Below, piece by piece: positions 34,333 to 43,345 of a DNA stretch of 64,000 nucleotides (positions are counted from its first letter, which is position 1; each line of letters begins with the position of its first letter). This DNA is from Thermaerobacter marianensis DSM 12885 (GTDB lineage Bacteria > Bacillota > Sulfobacillia > Thermaerobacterales > Thermaerobacteraceae). The position numbers and the translations under genes are program-made. The notes beneath the pieces are model-generated. The model searched no databases. It was not told the origin of the DNA and worked only from the letters and a program-made list of their open reading frames with translations. The DNA lies in assembly GCF_000184705.1 (NCBI RefSeq), contig NC_014831.1:434001-498000 (forward strand). The letters are read 5' to 3'.

Positions 34333-35829
34333 TCAGCGGAAGGGCTGCAGGGACCCCGGGGCCCGGCCCGTGGCGAAGGACGGGACGGCGCCCCGGCCGA
34401 AGCGGCCGGGCCGGGATGAACCCGCCGCTGGGCGGTCCGGATCCGGCATTCCCGTTTCGGGGCGAGGCGGCGGTGGCGCGGGCGACACCCCGCCGCCCGG
34501 CCGGGACGGAGCGAAGAGATAGCCCGCCCGGGCTCCGGGTGGCAGAGCGCCGGGCGGGAGGCCCGGCACCGCGCGGGGAGGAACCGGCATCCTGCCCCGG
34601 GCAAGGCGCCGCCGCGGCGTCCGGGCCGGCGCCGAGGTGGCGCCGGCAGGCCCCGCCGGGGGCGCGGCCCGGCGGGCGGCGGGTTCCACGGGGGTGGCGC
34701 CCGCTTCCGTACCGGTCTCCCTGGTGTCCCGATCCACGGGGACCGGGTCCGGGGGGGCGCTCTCGGGACCGGCGGCGGTCTCCTCCGCGGGCGGGGCCCC
34801 TTCCTCCGCCGTCGCCTGACCTTCCGCCGCCACCCTCCCTTCGGCGCTCTCCGCTTCGGCACGAGCCGCGGCCAGAGCGCTGGCGGCAGCTTCCGCGGGT
34901 TCGTCCGGTGCCGCGTCGCCCTCCCCGCCGGGCCGGTGCTCCGGGCCGGTCCGCGGCGAGGAACCGGCCGGAGGCCCGGCGTGGGGATCGCTGCCCGCCG
35001 CGTGGGGGCACCCGGCCGTTGCCGGATGATGGCGGGCGGTGGCCGGCGCCGGGCTTGCCGCCGGCCACGGCACGACGGCGTGGGTGGGTCCGCCGAAGAA
35101 GGCGGTCAGGCCCCGGTAGACCGCCGTCGCCACCATCTCCGCAGGCCAGCCCTCCGGCAGGTGCACGGTCGCCGCCACCCGGGGCGCCACGACCAGGGCC
35201 CCCATCGCGTCCACCCCCGGGACGGCCGTCGACGAGGCCGCCCATGCAGGCTTTCCCGGGGCCAGCGGGTTGTGGAGGATCAGGGCCGGCGCGGGTCCCG
35301 GCCAGTGCCGCTGCTGCACGGGCACGCAACCGGCCCGCCACAGGCCGCGGGCCAGGTGGCGGCCGAGACGCCACGCCGGCCACGGGTGGCGGCCGGCCGT
35401 GGCCACCCGGGCGCGGAGGGCGATGTCATCCAGGTGCAGGGTGAGGAGGACGTCGGCCGCGATCCGCGCTGCGGTCCCCGTGGCGCCGGGGGCGGCCGGT
35501 GCCGGGGAGCCCGCGTCGCCGAGGACCACCGTGGCGCCGGACTGCTGGAGGACCCCGGCCAGCAGGGTGGCCAGGGCGGCGGGCGCGGTTCTGCCCGGAA
35601 GCCCACCGGCCGTCGTCTTGGGCGCGGTGCCCGCCGTTCCGCGGTCGCGGCCGGACCCCACGACCCGCAGGATCACCACCCGGCCGTGCAGGGCCGAGTC
35701 GACGGCGGCGTGGCGGTGGTCGTCCCCCAAATAGACGCGGTGGCCCAGGCATTCCAGGACGGCGGCCCAGCCCGGGGCGCCGTCCGGATCGACCTCGAAG
35801 CGCCAGCGGTGGCGGACCAGGATGTGCAT
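34333..35829 (-). CDS. unknown protein, possible amidase_3-like domain with long disordered tail
   Basis: A 498-residue protein. Residues about 1-235 look globular, with a pattern faintly like N-acetylmuramoyl-L-alanine amidase (LATLLAGVLQQSGATVVLGD, then ARIAADVLLTLHLDD); the expected Glu/His metal ligands were not confirmed. Residues about 240-498 are Pro/Ala/Glu/Arg-rich and probably disordered, with no signal peptide. GAGGGGG precedes the ATG at 35829. Function unknown; the amidase suggestion is weak. Confidence 0.6.
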   Translation of the reverse strand: MHILVRHRWRFEVDPDGAPGWAAVLECLGHRVYLGDDHRHAAVDSALHGRVVILRVVGSGRDRGTAGTAPKTTAGGLPGRTAPAALATLLAGVLQQSGATVVLGDAGSPAPAAPGATGTAARIAADVLLTLHLDDIALRARVATAGRHPWPAWRLGRHLARGLWRAGCVPVQQRHWPGPAPALILHNPLAPGKPAWAASSTAVPGVDAMGALVVAPRVAATVHLPEGWPAEMVATAVYRGLTAFFGGPTHAVVPWPAASPAPATARHHPATAGCPHAAGSDPHAGPPAGSSPRTGPEHRPGGEGDAAPDEPAEAAASALAAARAEAESAEGRVAAEGQATAEEGAPPAEETAAGPESAPPDPVPVDRDTRETGTEAGATPVEPAARRAAPPAGPAGATSAPARTPRRRLARGRMPVPPRAVPGLPPGALPPGARAGYLFAPSRPGGGVSPAPPPPRPETGMPDPDRPAAGSSRPGRFGRGAVPSFATGRAPGSLQPFR

Positions 35830-36050
35830 TCGCGGTTTCCCCCTCGCCCCGGCGGCCCCGGGCGGCGGCGGGCGGCGGGCCGGCCCGATGGGACCAGGCG
35901 GTGACCCGCCCCCTGGCCATCCGGATGGCCGAGACGCCTAGGCCTGCCGGGCGGTTGTAACATACGCAAGGGCCGCCCCGAGGGTGCGAGGGCACGCGGG
36001 CCGGCCGCGCCGGCATGGCGCCGGTTCAAGGGGTGCGAGGGGCCAGGGCT

Positions 36051-36533
36051 TCAGACCTCGGCTTGCCGGGGTACGGCCAGCAGGCCGCCCAGCACGCCGC
36101 CGTAGACCAGGTGGGCGATGGCCGCCACCAGGGCGCTGCGGGCTCCGGAGAAGCCCGTGCCGAGGAAGCCGGGGGACGGGGCCGCCCCGACGGCCGAGAG
36201 CAAGGGCAGCACCACCAGGGCGCCCGCCACCCACACGGCCAGGCCGAAGGCCATGCCCGTGACGGCGTTGCCGGCCGGGGCGATGGCCCGGTAGACCAGG
36301 GCCCACAGGACCGCGGCGACCAGCAGGGCCGCCAGCCCGCCGGCGGACATGGCCGCCTGGGCCATGATGCGGCCGTCGCCGATGCCCAAGCCGTCGGCCA
36401 CGAACCGGCTGAAGACCCCGCGCTGGGTGCCGAGGATGGGCTGCAGGACGTAGACCGTGGCGATCTGCACCAGACCGGCGATGAGCCCGGCGGTGACGAC
36501 CCGCGGGGTCGAGGCGGTGGGCACGCGAGACAC
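36051..36533 (-). CDS. small polytopic membrane protein
   Basis: About 160 residues with four predicted transmembrane segments: RVVTAGLIAGLVQIATVYVL, GGLAALLVAAVLWALVYRAIA, VTGMAFGLAVWVAGALVVLPLL, and ALVAAIAHLVYGGVLGGLLAV. No enzyme motif is seen. The GTG at 36533 is chosen for AAGGAG nine bases upstream; an ATG at 36609 would add an Arg/Ala-rich extension. It is divergent from ctaA, so a link to oxidase assembly is possible but unproven. Confidence 0.65.
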   Translation of the reverse strand: MSRVPTASTPRVVTAGLIAGLVQIATVYVLQPILGTQRGVFSRFVADGLGIGDGRIMAQAAMSAGGLAALLVAAVLWALVYRAIAPAGNAVTGMAFGLAVWVAGALVVLPLLSAVGAAPSPGFLGTGFSGARSALVAAIAHLVYGGVLGGLLAVPRQAEV

Positions 36534-36715
36534 GACCGTCAACTCCTTGGCTCGGGATCGCGTTGGGTTCGCGCCGGCCCGCCCGGCGGCGCGGCTCTTG
36601 GCTAGCATGACCAGACGGCGGCGCAGCCATACCGGCCGGGGACGCACCCGCCGGTCCCCGGGGAGGCACCCGTCGCTCCGGAGCCGGCCCGGCTGTACCT
36701 CGGGCGGACGCCGCA

Positions 36716-36745
36716 TTGCGCCGCCCCGCGCCGTTGGGCTACGTT
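36716..36745 (+). promoter_or_regulatory. candidate sigma-A promoter of ctaA
   Basis: TTGCGC (36716-36721), an 18-base spacer, TACGTT (36740-36745). Start near 36752, about 40 bases before the GTG. Confidence 0.5.
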
Positions 36746-36793
36746 GAACCTGGCTGCGAGAACGTCTGCCGACCAGGGGGGAGGGCGACCGGC

Positions 36794-38209
36794 GTGGCGC
36801 GGAAGAACCGGGCAAGCGGCGAGACGGCCGTGGAGGACGGCGGGCGGCCGGCCGGGCGCCGCACGCCATCCACCGGAGCGGTACGGGGTGATGCGGCGCG
36901 GGGGCGGGACTCCAGGCCGGCGCCGGCGGGCCGGCGGGCGCACCGCGGGCTCCGGGCCCTGGCCGCGACGGCGACCATCACCTTGTTTCTCGTCGTGGTG
37001 GCCGGGGCGCTGGTGAGTGCCACCGGCTCGGGCGAGGGCTGCGGGCGGTCGTGGCCCCTCTGCGGGTCGCCCGTGTGGACCGTGGCGGCGGTCATCGAGT
37101 TCAGCCACCGGATCGTCTCGGGGGTCGCAGCCCTGGCCGTGGTCGCCCTGGCCGCCGTCGCGCCGCGCCGGCTGGGCGGGCGACGGGATGCGCGCTGGCT
37201 GGCGGTGGTGGCGATCGCCTTCCTGTTCCTCCAGGCCGGTCTGGGCGCAGGGGTCGTCCTCTGGGGCCAGCCCGACGCCGTCCTGGCCCTGCACTTCGGC
37301 ATCTCGCTGGTATCCTTCGCCTCCGTCGCCCTGCTGAGCCTGCGGGTCTGGTACGCCACCGGCACCCCGGTGCCGGTGGACGCGGACCCGGCGCAGCGCA
37401 CCGGCGCCGGCAGCCGCGACGCCGACGGCAACGGGACCGCCGCCGCGCCGGTGGCCGGGCGGGCGGCCTCCCCCGGCCTCCCCGGCAGCGGGCCCACGGC
37501 ACCGGCGTTTCCGGCACCCTGGCGCCGGGCCATCTGGTTCCTTCTGGCCTACACCTACGTGGTGGTGTACACAGGAGCCTACGTGCGGCATACCAACACC
37601 AGCCTGGCTTGTCCCTCCTGGCCTGCTTGCGGAGGACCCTGGGAAGGCCCGGCGGCCATCCAGATGGTCCACCGGCTGGCGGCCGGTGTGCTGCTGGTGG
37701 CGCTGGTGGTGATGGCGGTCCTGGCGCGGCGCGGCGCCACCGGCCGGGACCGGTCCGCCCCGCTGCGGGTGCCGGCCACCGGTACGGGCCCGGGGGATCC
37801 GGCGGGTTCCCTGCCGCCCGGGTGGGTGCGGGGCCTGTCCCTGGCGGCCGGGCTCGCCGTCCTGCAGGCGCTCAGCGGCGGTTACGTGGTGCTGAGCCGG
37901 CTCGACCTGGCCGCTACCATGCTCCACAGCAGCTTGATCACGCTGATGTTCGCCGTCCTGTGCCATCTGGGTCTGGAAGCCCTGGGGCCCCGCTGGTCGC
38001 TGGCTTCCTACGGTGCGCCGGGCCTGGCTCTGGGCAGCCCGGGGCCAGGGCTCGGGGGTGGCGGTCACGGTGGCCGGATCCTTCCGCCCGAACCGGCGGG
38101 TCGCGGCTCGGCGCCGGCCCCGGCAGGCGGCACCTCCCCAGCGGGTGCCGGCCCCTTCATGGCCGGGGTGGGCGGGAGCCCGGGCGGCCGGCGCGGGGCG
38201 CTGAGCTGA
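36794..38209 (+). CDS. ctaA: heme A synthase
   Basis: Oxidises the C8 methyl of heme O to a formyl group, giving heme A for cytochrome aa3 oxidase. A multi-span membrane protein with the four expected heme histidines in EFSHRIVSG, ALHFGISL, MVHRLAAG and MLHSSLITL, and cysteine pairs in GCGRSWPLCG and ACPSWPACGG as in B. subtilis CtaA. At 471 residues it is far longer than the usual 300. The excess is an Arg/Pro-rich N-terminus of about 55 residues, linkers near 200-240 and 320-350, and a Gly/Pro tail. The GTG at 36794 follows GGGGGGAGGG. Confidence 0.9.
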   Translation: MARKNRASGETAVEDGGRPAGRRTPSTGAVRGDAARGRDSRPAPAGRRAHRGLRALAATATITLFLVVVAGALVSATGSGEGCGRSWPLCGSPVWTVAAVIEFSHRIVSGVAALAVVALAAVAPRRLGGRRDARWLAVVAIAFLFLQAGLGAGVVLWGQPDAVLALHFGISLVSFASVALLSLRVWYATGTPVPVDADPAQRTGAGSRDADGNGTAAAPVAGRAASPGLPGSGPTAPAFPAPWRRAIWFLLAYTYVVVYTGAYVRHTNTSLACPSWPACGGPWEGPAAIQMVHRLAAGVLLVALVVMAVLARRGATGRDRSAPLRVPATGTGPGDPAGSLPPGWVRGLSLAAGLAVLQALSGGYVVLSRLDLAATMLHSSLITLMFAVLCHLGLEALGPRWSLASYGAPGLALGSPGPGLGGGGHGGRILPPEPAGRGSAPAPAGGTSPAGAGPFMAGVGGSPGGRRGALS

Positions 38210-38221
38210 CGCCTGCAAAGG

Positions 38222-38270
38222 GCGGCGCCCCGCGCCCGTGCGCGCAGCGTGCACGGGCGCGGGGCGCCGC
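38222..38270. terminator. perfect 20-base stem between convergent ctaA and ctaB
   Basis: Bases 38222-38241 are exactly complementary to 38251-38270 over a nine-base loop (GCGCAGCGT). It starts 12 bases after the ctaA stop and ends 54 bases before the ctaB stop, suited to act as a bidirectional terminator. There is no T-run. Next to it CGCCGAGTTCGTCC is repeated twice (from 38269). Confidence 0.7.
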
Positions 38271-38324
38271 GCCGAGTTCGTCCCGCCGAGTTCGTCCTGC
38301 CTGCCGCGTCCGCCGGCCCGTCCG

Positions 38325-39266
38325 TCAGACGCGACCCAGCAGGTGCCCGGCCAGCTGCTGCACCGTCACGTCCAGCACCATCGCCGCGAAGAGGCTGAAG
38401 AGGTAGACGATGCTGTAGCCGTAGAGCGCCCGGGCCCGGGCGTCGGAGGTCTCGGCCATCAGCCCCCGGGTCAACCGCAGGTACCGCACGCCCAGGACCA
38501 CGGCCGCCGCGGTGTACACCCAGCTCAGCACCCCCAGCGGCGCCATGGCCAGGGTGACGGCGACGGTGACCCACGTATAGAAGTAGATTTGCCGCAAGGT
38601 GGCGTCCACGCCCGCCACCACGGGCAGCATCGGCACCTTCGCCTGGGCGTACTCGTCCCGCAGCGCGATGGCCAGGGCCCAGAAGTGGGGCGGCGTCCAG
38701 AAGAACACGATGAGGAACATCACCACGGCCGCCACGTCGAGGCGGCCGGTCGCCGCGGCCCACCCGATCAGGGGACCCACCGCGCCTGCCGCACCGCCGA
38801 TGACGATGTTCTGCGGGGTGCGCCGCTTGAGCCAAGCGGTGTAGACGCCGACGTAGAAGGCGATGCCGCCGGCGGCGATGTAGGCCGTCAGCGGGTTGAC
38901 CTGGGTGTAGAGCAGGGCGAAGCTCAGCATCGCCAGGACCACGGCGAAGGCCGTCGCGCGGCCGGGATGGACGCGCCCGGCGGCGATGGGCCGGCGGCTG
39001 GTCCGGGGCATGGCCGCGTCCATGTCCCGATCGAGCACGTGGTTGAGGGTGGCCGCCGCCCCGCCGGCCAGCATGGTTCCGGCCAGGGTCACCAGCAGCG
39101 TCCACGGGTGGGGCGCCTCGCCCAGGGCCACCCACATGGACGCGGCCGTGGTGACCAGCACCAGCAACATGACCCCCGGCTTCATCAGGGTCAGGTAATC
39201 CCGCAGCACCCCGTTGCGGCTGGCGGGCAAGGCGCGCGACAGCACCGCGCTGTTGGGCATGCTCAT
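38325..39266 (-). CDS. ctaB: protoheme IX farnesyltransferase (heme O synthase)
   Basis: Attaches a farnesyl group to protoheme to make heme O, the CtaA substrate. A 313-residue UbiA-superfamily membrane protein with the prenyl-diphosphate site NHVLDRDMDAAMPRTSRRP near residue 80 and the second Asp-bearing loop ALRDEYAQAKVPMLP near 205, plus about eight to nine transmembrane helices. The ATG at 39266 follows GGAGGAACGCCC. Transcribed toward ctaA and away from ctaC. Confidence 0.95.
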   Translation of the reverse strand: MSMPNSAVLSRALPASRNGVLRDYLTLMKPGVMLLVLVTTAASMWVALGEAPHPWTLLVTLAGTMLAGGAAATLNHVLDRDMDAAMPRTSRRPIAAGRVHPGRATAFAVVLAMLSFALLYTQVNPLTAYIAAGGIAFYVGVYTAWLKRRTPQNIVIGGAAGAVGPLIGWAAATGRLDVAAVVMFLIVFFWTPPHFWALAIALRDEYAQAKVPMLPVVAGVDATLRQIYFYTWVTVAVTLAMAPLGVLSWVYTAAAVVLGVRYLRLTRGLMAETSDARARALYGYSIVYLFSLFAAMVLDVTVQQLAGHLLGRV

Positions 39267-39692
39267 GGGCGTTCCTCCATCCGGGCGAACCGAACCTGCG
39301 CTTCCGTCACGCTTCCGTCCTTCGGGGCGCCGGATCCGGGCGCTGGACATCCTCAAGGAATGCCGCCGTGGCTGCGAACCACGCCGGATTCGGGCCGGCT
39401 CAGCTCCCGTAACGTCTAAAAAATACCGAATACCGGGGGGTTCATGCGACCTGAGAGGCGAACCCTCCGGGAAAGGTGAACCCTCCGGCCCCGAACCGAG
39501 ATTGCATCGGGCCCCGGCCCGATGGCCACGGCATCGGCGTTTCGGGGACTGTTGAATGTGGGTCGTAGGAGAGAGGTACGCGCAGGACCGATCACGGCAC
39601 TATTCTATCGGTTTATTTCCTGCAGGCAAGACGGGGCGCGCCGATGGGCTTGGCCACCAGGGGCCAAACTGGTGGGCCTGTCAGGCGTCGCC

Positions 39693-39721
39693 TTGCGCCC
39701 ATAGGGGGGATTCCATACAAT
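39693..39721 (+). promoter_or_regulatory. sigma-A promoter of the ctaC oxidase operon
   Basis: TTGCGC (39693-39698), a 17-base spacer, TACAAT (39716-39721). Start near 39728, leaving a leader of about 150 bases before ctaC. Confidence 0.7.
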
Positions 39722-39737
39722 TCAAGCGGGTTTCGCG

Positions 39738-39762
39738 CTTGTTGCAACGCCGGCGCAACAAG
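39738..39762 (+). promoter_or_regulatory. hairpin near the start of the ctaC leader
   Basis: CTTGTTGC (39738-39745) is exactly complementary to GCAACAAG (39755-39762) over a nine-base loop, at about +10 to +35 of the predicted transcript. It could be an operator or RNA stability element. Confidence 0.45.
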
Positions 39763-39880
39763 GTCGGACGACGTCGTCAACCGGGCGGGCCGGATCTCGG
39801 CGGGGCCGATCCGTGTACGCATGCTGTGCGGGACCGCGAGGAGCCGTACGGGACCGGCGAGATTGGAGGAAGAGGGGGAC

Positions 39881-40735
39881 ATGCATCAGGTGACGGAGCG
39901 GGAGAACCGGCGCGCGGGTGCCGTGGTCACCCTGCTCATCGGGCTGGTCCTGGTGGCGGGCGTGGCCAGCACCGTCTATGCGACCAAGCGCTGGTGGCTG
40001 CCGCCCCTGGTGTCGGCCACGGCGGCGCCCATCGACCGCATGTTCAACCTGCTGATGGTCAGCATCGGCATCGTCTTCGTACTGACCCAGGGGGCGCTGG
40101 CCTGGTTCGTCTGGAAGGCGGCCCGCAACCCGCGCGCCCTGTACTGGCACGAGAACAAGCGCCTGGAGTCCACCTGGACGGTGGCCACGGCGGTCATCCT
40201 GACGGCCTTCATCGTGATGGGGTACCAGATTTGGCTCTCGGTCCACACGCCGCCGGCCGCTGCGGCGGAGAAGACGGCGGTGGTCGAGGTGTGGGGCCAG
40301 CAGTTCTACTGGACGGCGCGTTATCCCGGCCCGGACGGCCAGTTTGGCAAGACGGATCCGCAGTATGTGGATTTCAAGAGCAATCCCTTCGGCATCGACC
40401 CCAACGACCCGGCCGGCCAGGACGACATCGTGGTCGACGGTTCCAAGGGTCCCATCGTGATGCCGGCGGGTTACAAGGTGACGGTGCAGCTTCACTCCCG
40501 GGACGTGATCCACAGCTTCTTCGTCCCGCAGCTGCGGGTGAAGTTGGACGCCGTTCCCGGCCAGGTCAACGAGCTGTACGTGGAGCCGACGGAGCCCGGG
40601 ACGTACGAGATCGCCTGCGCGGAGCTGTGCGGAGTGGGCCACTTCGCCATGCGCGGCGAGATCCAGGTGCTGCCGGAGTCCGAGTGGCAGTCCTGGCTGG
40701 CGGAACATGCGGGTGAGCACGGGGCGGCCCAGTGA
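39881..40735 (+). CDS. ctaC: cytochrome c oxidase subunit II
   Basis: Carries the CuA centre that receives electrons from cytochrome c. The 284 residues have two N-terminal transmembrane helices (about 12-34 and 50-72, with a third hydrophobic run near 95-115), then an outer cupredoxin domain: HSRDVIHSFFVPQL and CAELCGVGHFAM supply the two Cys, two His, Met and Glu ligands of CuA. There is no C-terminal CxxCH, so it is not a caa3 fusion. GGAGGAAGAGGGGGAC precedes the ATG. It overlaps the long frame of ctaD; the real gap is 35 bases. Confidence 0.95.
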   Translation: MHQVTERENRRAGAVVTLLIGLVLVAGVASTVYATKRWWLPPLVSATAAPIDRMFNLLMVSIGIVFVLTQGALAWFVWKAARNPRALYWHENKRLESTWTVATAVILTAFIVMGYQIWLSVHTPPAAAAEKTAVVEVWGQQFYWTARYPGPDGQFGKTDPQYVDFKSNPFGIDPNDPAGQDDIVVDGSKGPIVMPAGYKVTVQLHSRDVIHSFFVPQLRVKLDAVPGQVNELYVEPTEPGTYEIACAELCGVGHFAMRGEIQVLPESEWQSWLAEHAGEHGAAQ

Positions 40736-40770
40736 GCGGCTGCAGGTTCGGTAGAGAGGAGGCGCAGTCC

Positions 40771-42549
40771 ATGGCCCACGGCGGAACCCAGGCGGCGCTG
40801 GCGGGGCACGCGACCCATGCGGGCCACCATCACGAGCCGCAGAGCTTCTGGCGCCGTTACATCTTCAGCACGGACCACAAGATCATCGCCATCCAGTACC
40901 TGCTGACCTCACTGGTCATGGCCGCGGTGGGCGGCTTTTTGGCCATGTTGATGCGGGTCCAGCTGGGTTGGCCGGGTCGCCAATGGCCGCTGCTGGAGGC
41001 CCTCATGCCCAATGCCTTCAAGGGCGGGCGGATGGATCCGGACTTCTACTACGGGGCCGTGACCATGCACGGCACCATCATGGTGTTCTTCTTCCTGACC
41101 ACGGCCCTGAGCGGCGGGTTCGCCAACTTCCTGATCCCTCTGCAGATCGGGGCGCGGGACATGGCGTTCCCCGTTCTCAATATGATTTCGTACTGGCTGT
41201 TTCCGGTGGCCATCGTCTTCGCCCTGGCCTCCTTCTTCGTCCAGGGTGGGGCGCCGGGCTCGGGCTGGACGGCCTACCCGCCGCTGAGCGATCGCGAGCC
41301 GCTGGGCCAGACCCTGTGGTTGATCTCCGTCTTCATCCTGATGCTGGCGTTCCTGGCCGGCGGCATCAATTACATCACCACCACGCTGAACCTGCGCACC
41401 AAGGGCATGTCCATGAGCCGCCTGCCCTTGACGGTCTGGACGCTGTTCGTCACGGCGCTGGTGGGGCTGTTCGCGTTCCCGGCGCTGATGGCGGCGGCGC
41501 TGATGCTGATCTTCGACCGGGTGGGCGGCACCCACTTCTTCGACCCGGCGGGCGGCGGTGACCCGATCCTGTGGCAGCACCTGTTCTGGTTCTTCGGGCA
41601 CCCCGAGGTCTACATCGTCATCCTGCCGGCCATGGGCATCGTGTCGGAGGTGCTGGCCACCCACGCGCGGAAGCCGGTGTTCGGCTACCGCTACATGGTG
41701 GGCTCCACCCTGGCCATTGCCGGTCTGAGCTTCATCGTGTGGGGCCACCACATGTTCGCCAGCGGCATGAGCCCGACCCTGGGCAGCATGTTCATGGCCA
41801 CGACCCTGGCCATCGCCATCCCGTCGGCGGTGAAGACCTTCAACTGGCTGGCGACCATCTATCGCAGCAAGATGCGCTTCACCACGGCAGCGCTGTATGC
41901 GGTGGGGTTCGTGTCGCTGTTCATCACCGGCGGTTTGACGGGCATCATCCTGGGCAACCCGTCCACGGACCTGTACTTCCACGACACCTACTTCGTCGTG
42001 GGGCACTTCCACTTCATCATGGGGGCCGCGGCGCTGTTCGGCGTCTTCGCCGGGCTGTACCACTGGTTCCCCAAGATGTTCGGCCGGATGATGAACGAAC
42101 GGCTGGGGAAGATCCACTTCTGGCTGACGTTCCTGGGCATCTACGGCACGTTCTTCCCGATGCACTTCCTGGGGACGGCCGGGATGCCGCGGCGGATCTA
42201 CAGCTGGGAGGCGTATCAGTTCCTGGGCGACGTGGCCACGCTGAACCACATCATCTCGATCTCGGCCTTCGTCCTGGGCGCGGCGCAGTTGATCTTCGCC
42301 TTCAACCTGTTCTACAGCATGTTCCGCGGGCCCAAGGCCGAGCGCAACCCGTGGCAGGCCAATACGCTGGAGTGGTGGGCGCCGTCGCCGCCGCCCCACG
42401 GGAACTGGGACGAGGCCGAGCCGGTGGTGTACCGCTGGCCCTACGAGTACAGCCCGAAGTACGCGCCCGAGGGCGTGGACCATATCCCGCAGTGGCTGCC
42501 TGAACCGGCGGTCGCCACGGCGGGTCGCGACGGCGCGGGAGCACGGTAA
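40771..42549 (+). CDS. ctaD: cytochrome c oxidase subunit I
   Basis: The catalytic heme a / heme a3-CuB subunit that reduces oxygen and pumps protons. A 592-residue protein with about 12 helices: heme a histidine in TMHGTIMVFFF, CuB and crosslinked Tyr in FWFFGHPEVYI (the Glu marks the A1-type proton channel), WGHHMFASGM, then HDTYFVVGHFHFIMG with the heme ligands. The His-rich N-terminus (HATHAGHHHEP) is unusual. The ATG at 40771 is set by AGAGGAGG eight bases upstream. Confidence 0.96.
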   Translation: MAHGGTQAALAGHATHAGHHHEPQSFWRRYIFSTDHKIIAIQYLLTSLVMAAVGGFLAMLMRVQLGWPGRQWPLLEALMPNAFKGGRMDPDFYYGAVTMHGTIMVFFFLTTALSGGFANFLIPLQIGARDMAFPVLNMISYWLFPVAIVFALASFFVQGGAPGSGWTAYPPLSDREPLGQTLWLISVFILMLAFLAGGINYITTTLNLRTKGMSMSRLPLTVWTLFVTALVGLFAFPALMAAALMLIFDRVGGTHFFDPAGGGDPILWQHLFWFFGHPEVYIVILPAMGIVSEVLATHARKPVFGYRYMVGSTLAIAGLSFIVWGHHMFASGMSPTLGSMFMATTLAIAIPSAVKTFNWLATIYRSKMRFTTAALYAVGFVSLFITGGLTGIILGNPSTDLYFHDTYFVVGHFHFIMGAAALFGVFAGLYHWFPKMFGRMMNERLGKIHFWLTFLGIYGTFFPMHFLGTAGMPRRIYSWEAYQFLGDVATLNHIISISAFVLGAAQLIFAFNLFYSMFRGPKAERNPWQANTLEWWAPSPPPHGNWDEAEPVVYRWPYEYSPKYAPEGVDHIPQWLPEPAVATAGRDGAGAR

Positions 42550-42618
42550 GCGCGGGCGGCAGGACCCGGCGAAGATCCGGCACCGGCAGGAAACCGGCGC
42601 GGTCGGGGGGTGAAGCGG

Positions 42619-43329
42619 ATGCCGACGACAACCCGGAAGCCGCCACGGACGCGCCACCGCCTCCGCAGGCAGGGGGCGGCGGCACGGCCTCCGGTGCCGG
42701 TGATCGCCGGCCGCCGGGTGGACACGCCCGGCCGGATCCCGCCCAACGGCCGGGGCGGTGGCGGGGGGTGGGGCGGTGGGCCCGGCGACGACGAGGCGCG
42801 GGCCCGCGCCGCCACCATGGCCACCTGGATGGTGGTCGCGGCCGTGACCCTGATGTTCATGGGGTTCACGAGCACCTATGTGGCCCGCAGCGCCGAGCCC
42901 GGCTGGGCGCGCCAGGACCTGCCCCCCCTCTTGTGGTGGAACACGGCGGTCCTGCTGGCCAGCAGCGTCACCATGGAGCTGGCGCGGCGGCGGGCCCGGA
43001 AGGGCCTGGTGGCCGGCGCCCGGCGCGCCCTGGGGGTCACGACCCTGCTGGGGCTGGCCTTCGTCGCCGGGCAGGTGGCCGCCTGGGCCCAGTGGCTGGC
43101 CGCCGGGGTGGTGGCGTCCGGAAGCACCCACGCGGCCTTCTTCTACCTGCTCAGCGGGGTCCACGCGGCGCACGTGGCCGGCGGGCTGGGCGCCCTGCTG
43201 TACGGGATGTGGCGCCTGGGCCGGCCCGGCACGCCCGCGCAGATGGCGGCCTCGATGACCAACATCGCCACCTACTGGCACTTCGTCGACGTGTTGTGGC
43301 TCTACCTGTTCGCATTGCTGCTCTGGTAA
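42619..43329 (+). CDS. heme-copper oxidase subunit III, first copy
   Basis: A 236-residue protein. The first 70 residues are Arg/Pro/Gly-rich, then there are five transmembrane helices of the subunit III family with STHAAFFYLLSGVHAAHVAGG and the terminal NIATYWHFVDVLWLYLFALL signature. ATG at 42619 with GGGGGGTGA upstream; a GTG three codons earlier is the alternative. It is followed 16 bases later by a second subunit III gene, with which it shares the WHFVD motif. Confidence 0.87.
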   Translation: MPTTTRKPPRTRHRLRRQGAAARPPVPVIAGRRVDTPGRIPPNGRGGGGGWGGGPGDDEARARAATMATWMVVAAVTLMFMGFTSTYVARSAEPGWARQDLPPLLWWNTAVLLASSVTMELARRRARKGLVAGARRALGVTTLLGLAFVAGQVAAWAQWLAAGVVASGSTHAAFFYLLSGVHAAHVAGGLGALLYGMWRLGRPGTPAQMAASMTNIATYWHFVDVLWLYLFALLLW

Positions 43330-43345
43330 CGACGGGGGGGTCGGC

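Larger units (their letters stand above)
39267..39880. other. 614-base divergent region between ctaB and ctaC
   Basis: The longest non-coding stretch in the window. It has AT-rich islands at 39414-39437 and 39596-39622, a 12-base direct repeat (CGAACCCTCCGG at 39461 and TGAACCCTCCGG at 39478), a clear sigma-A promoter for ctaC at 39693-39721 and a hairpin in the resulting leader. Open frames through it on the plus strand have no family signature. The ctaB promoter is probably in the first island but was not resolved. Confidence 0.6.

Noticed and set aside
39881-40735. ctaC as a caa3-type subunit II with fused cytochrome c
   Set aside because: The protein ends after the CuA domain and contains no CxxCH heme motif.
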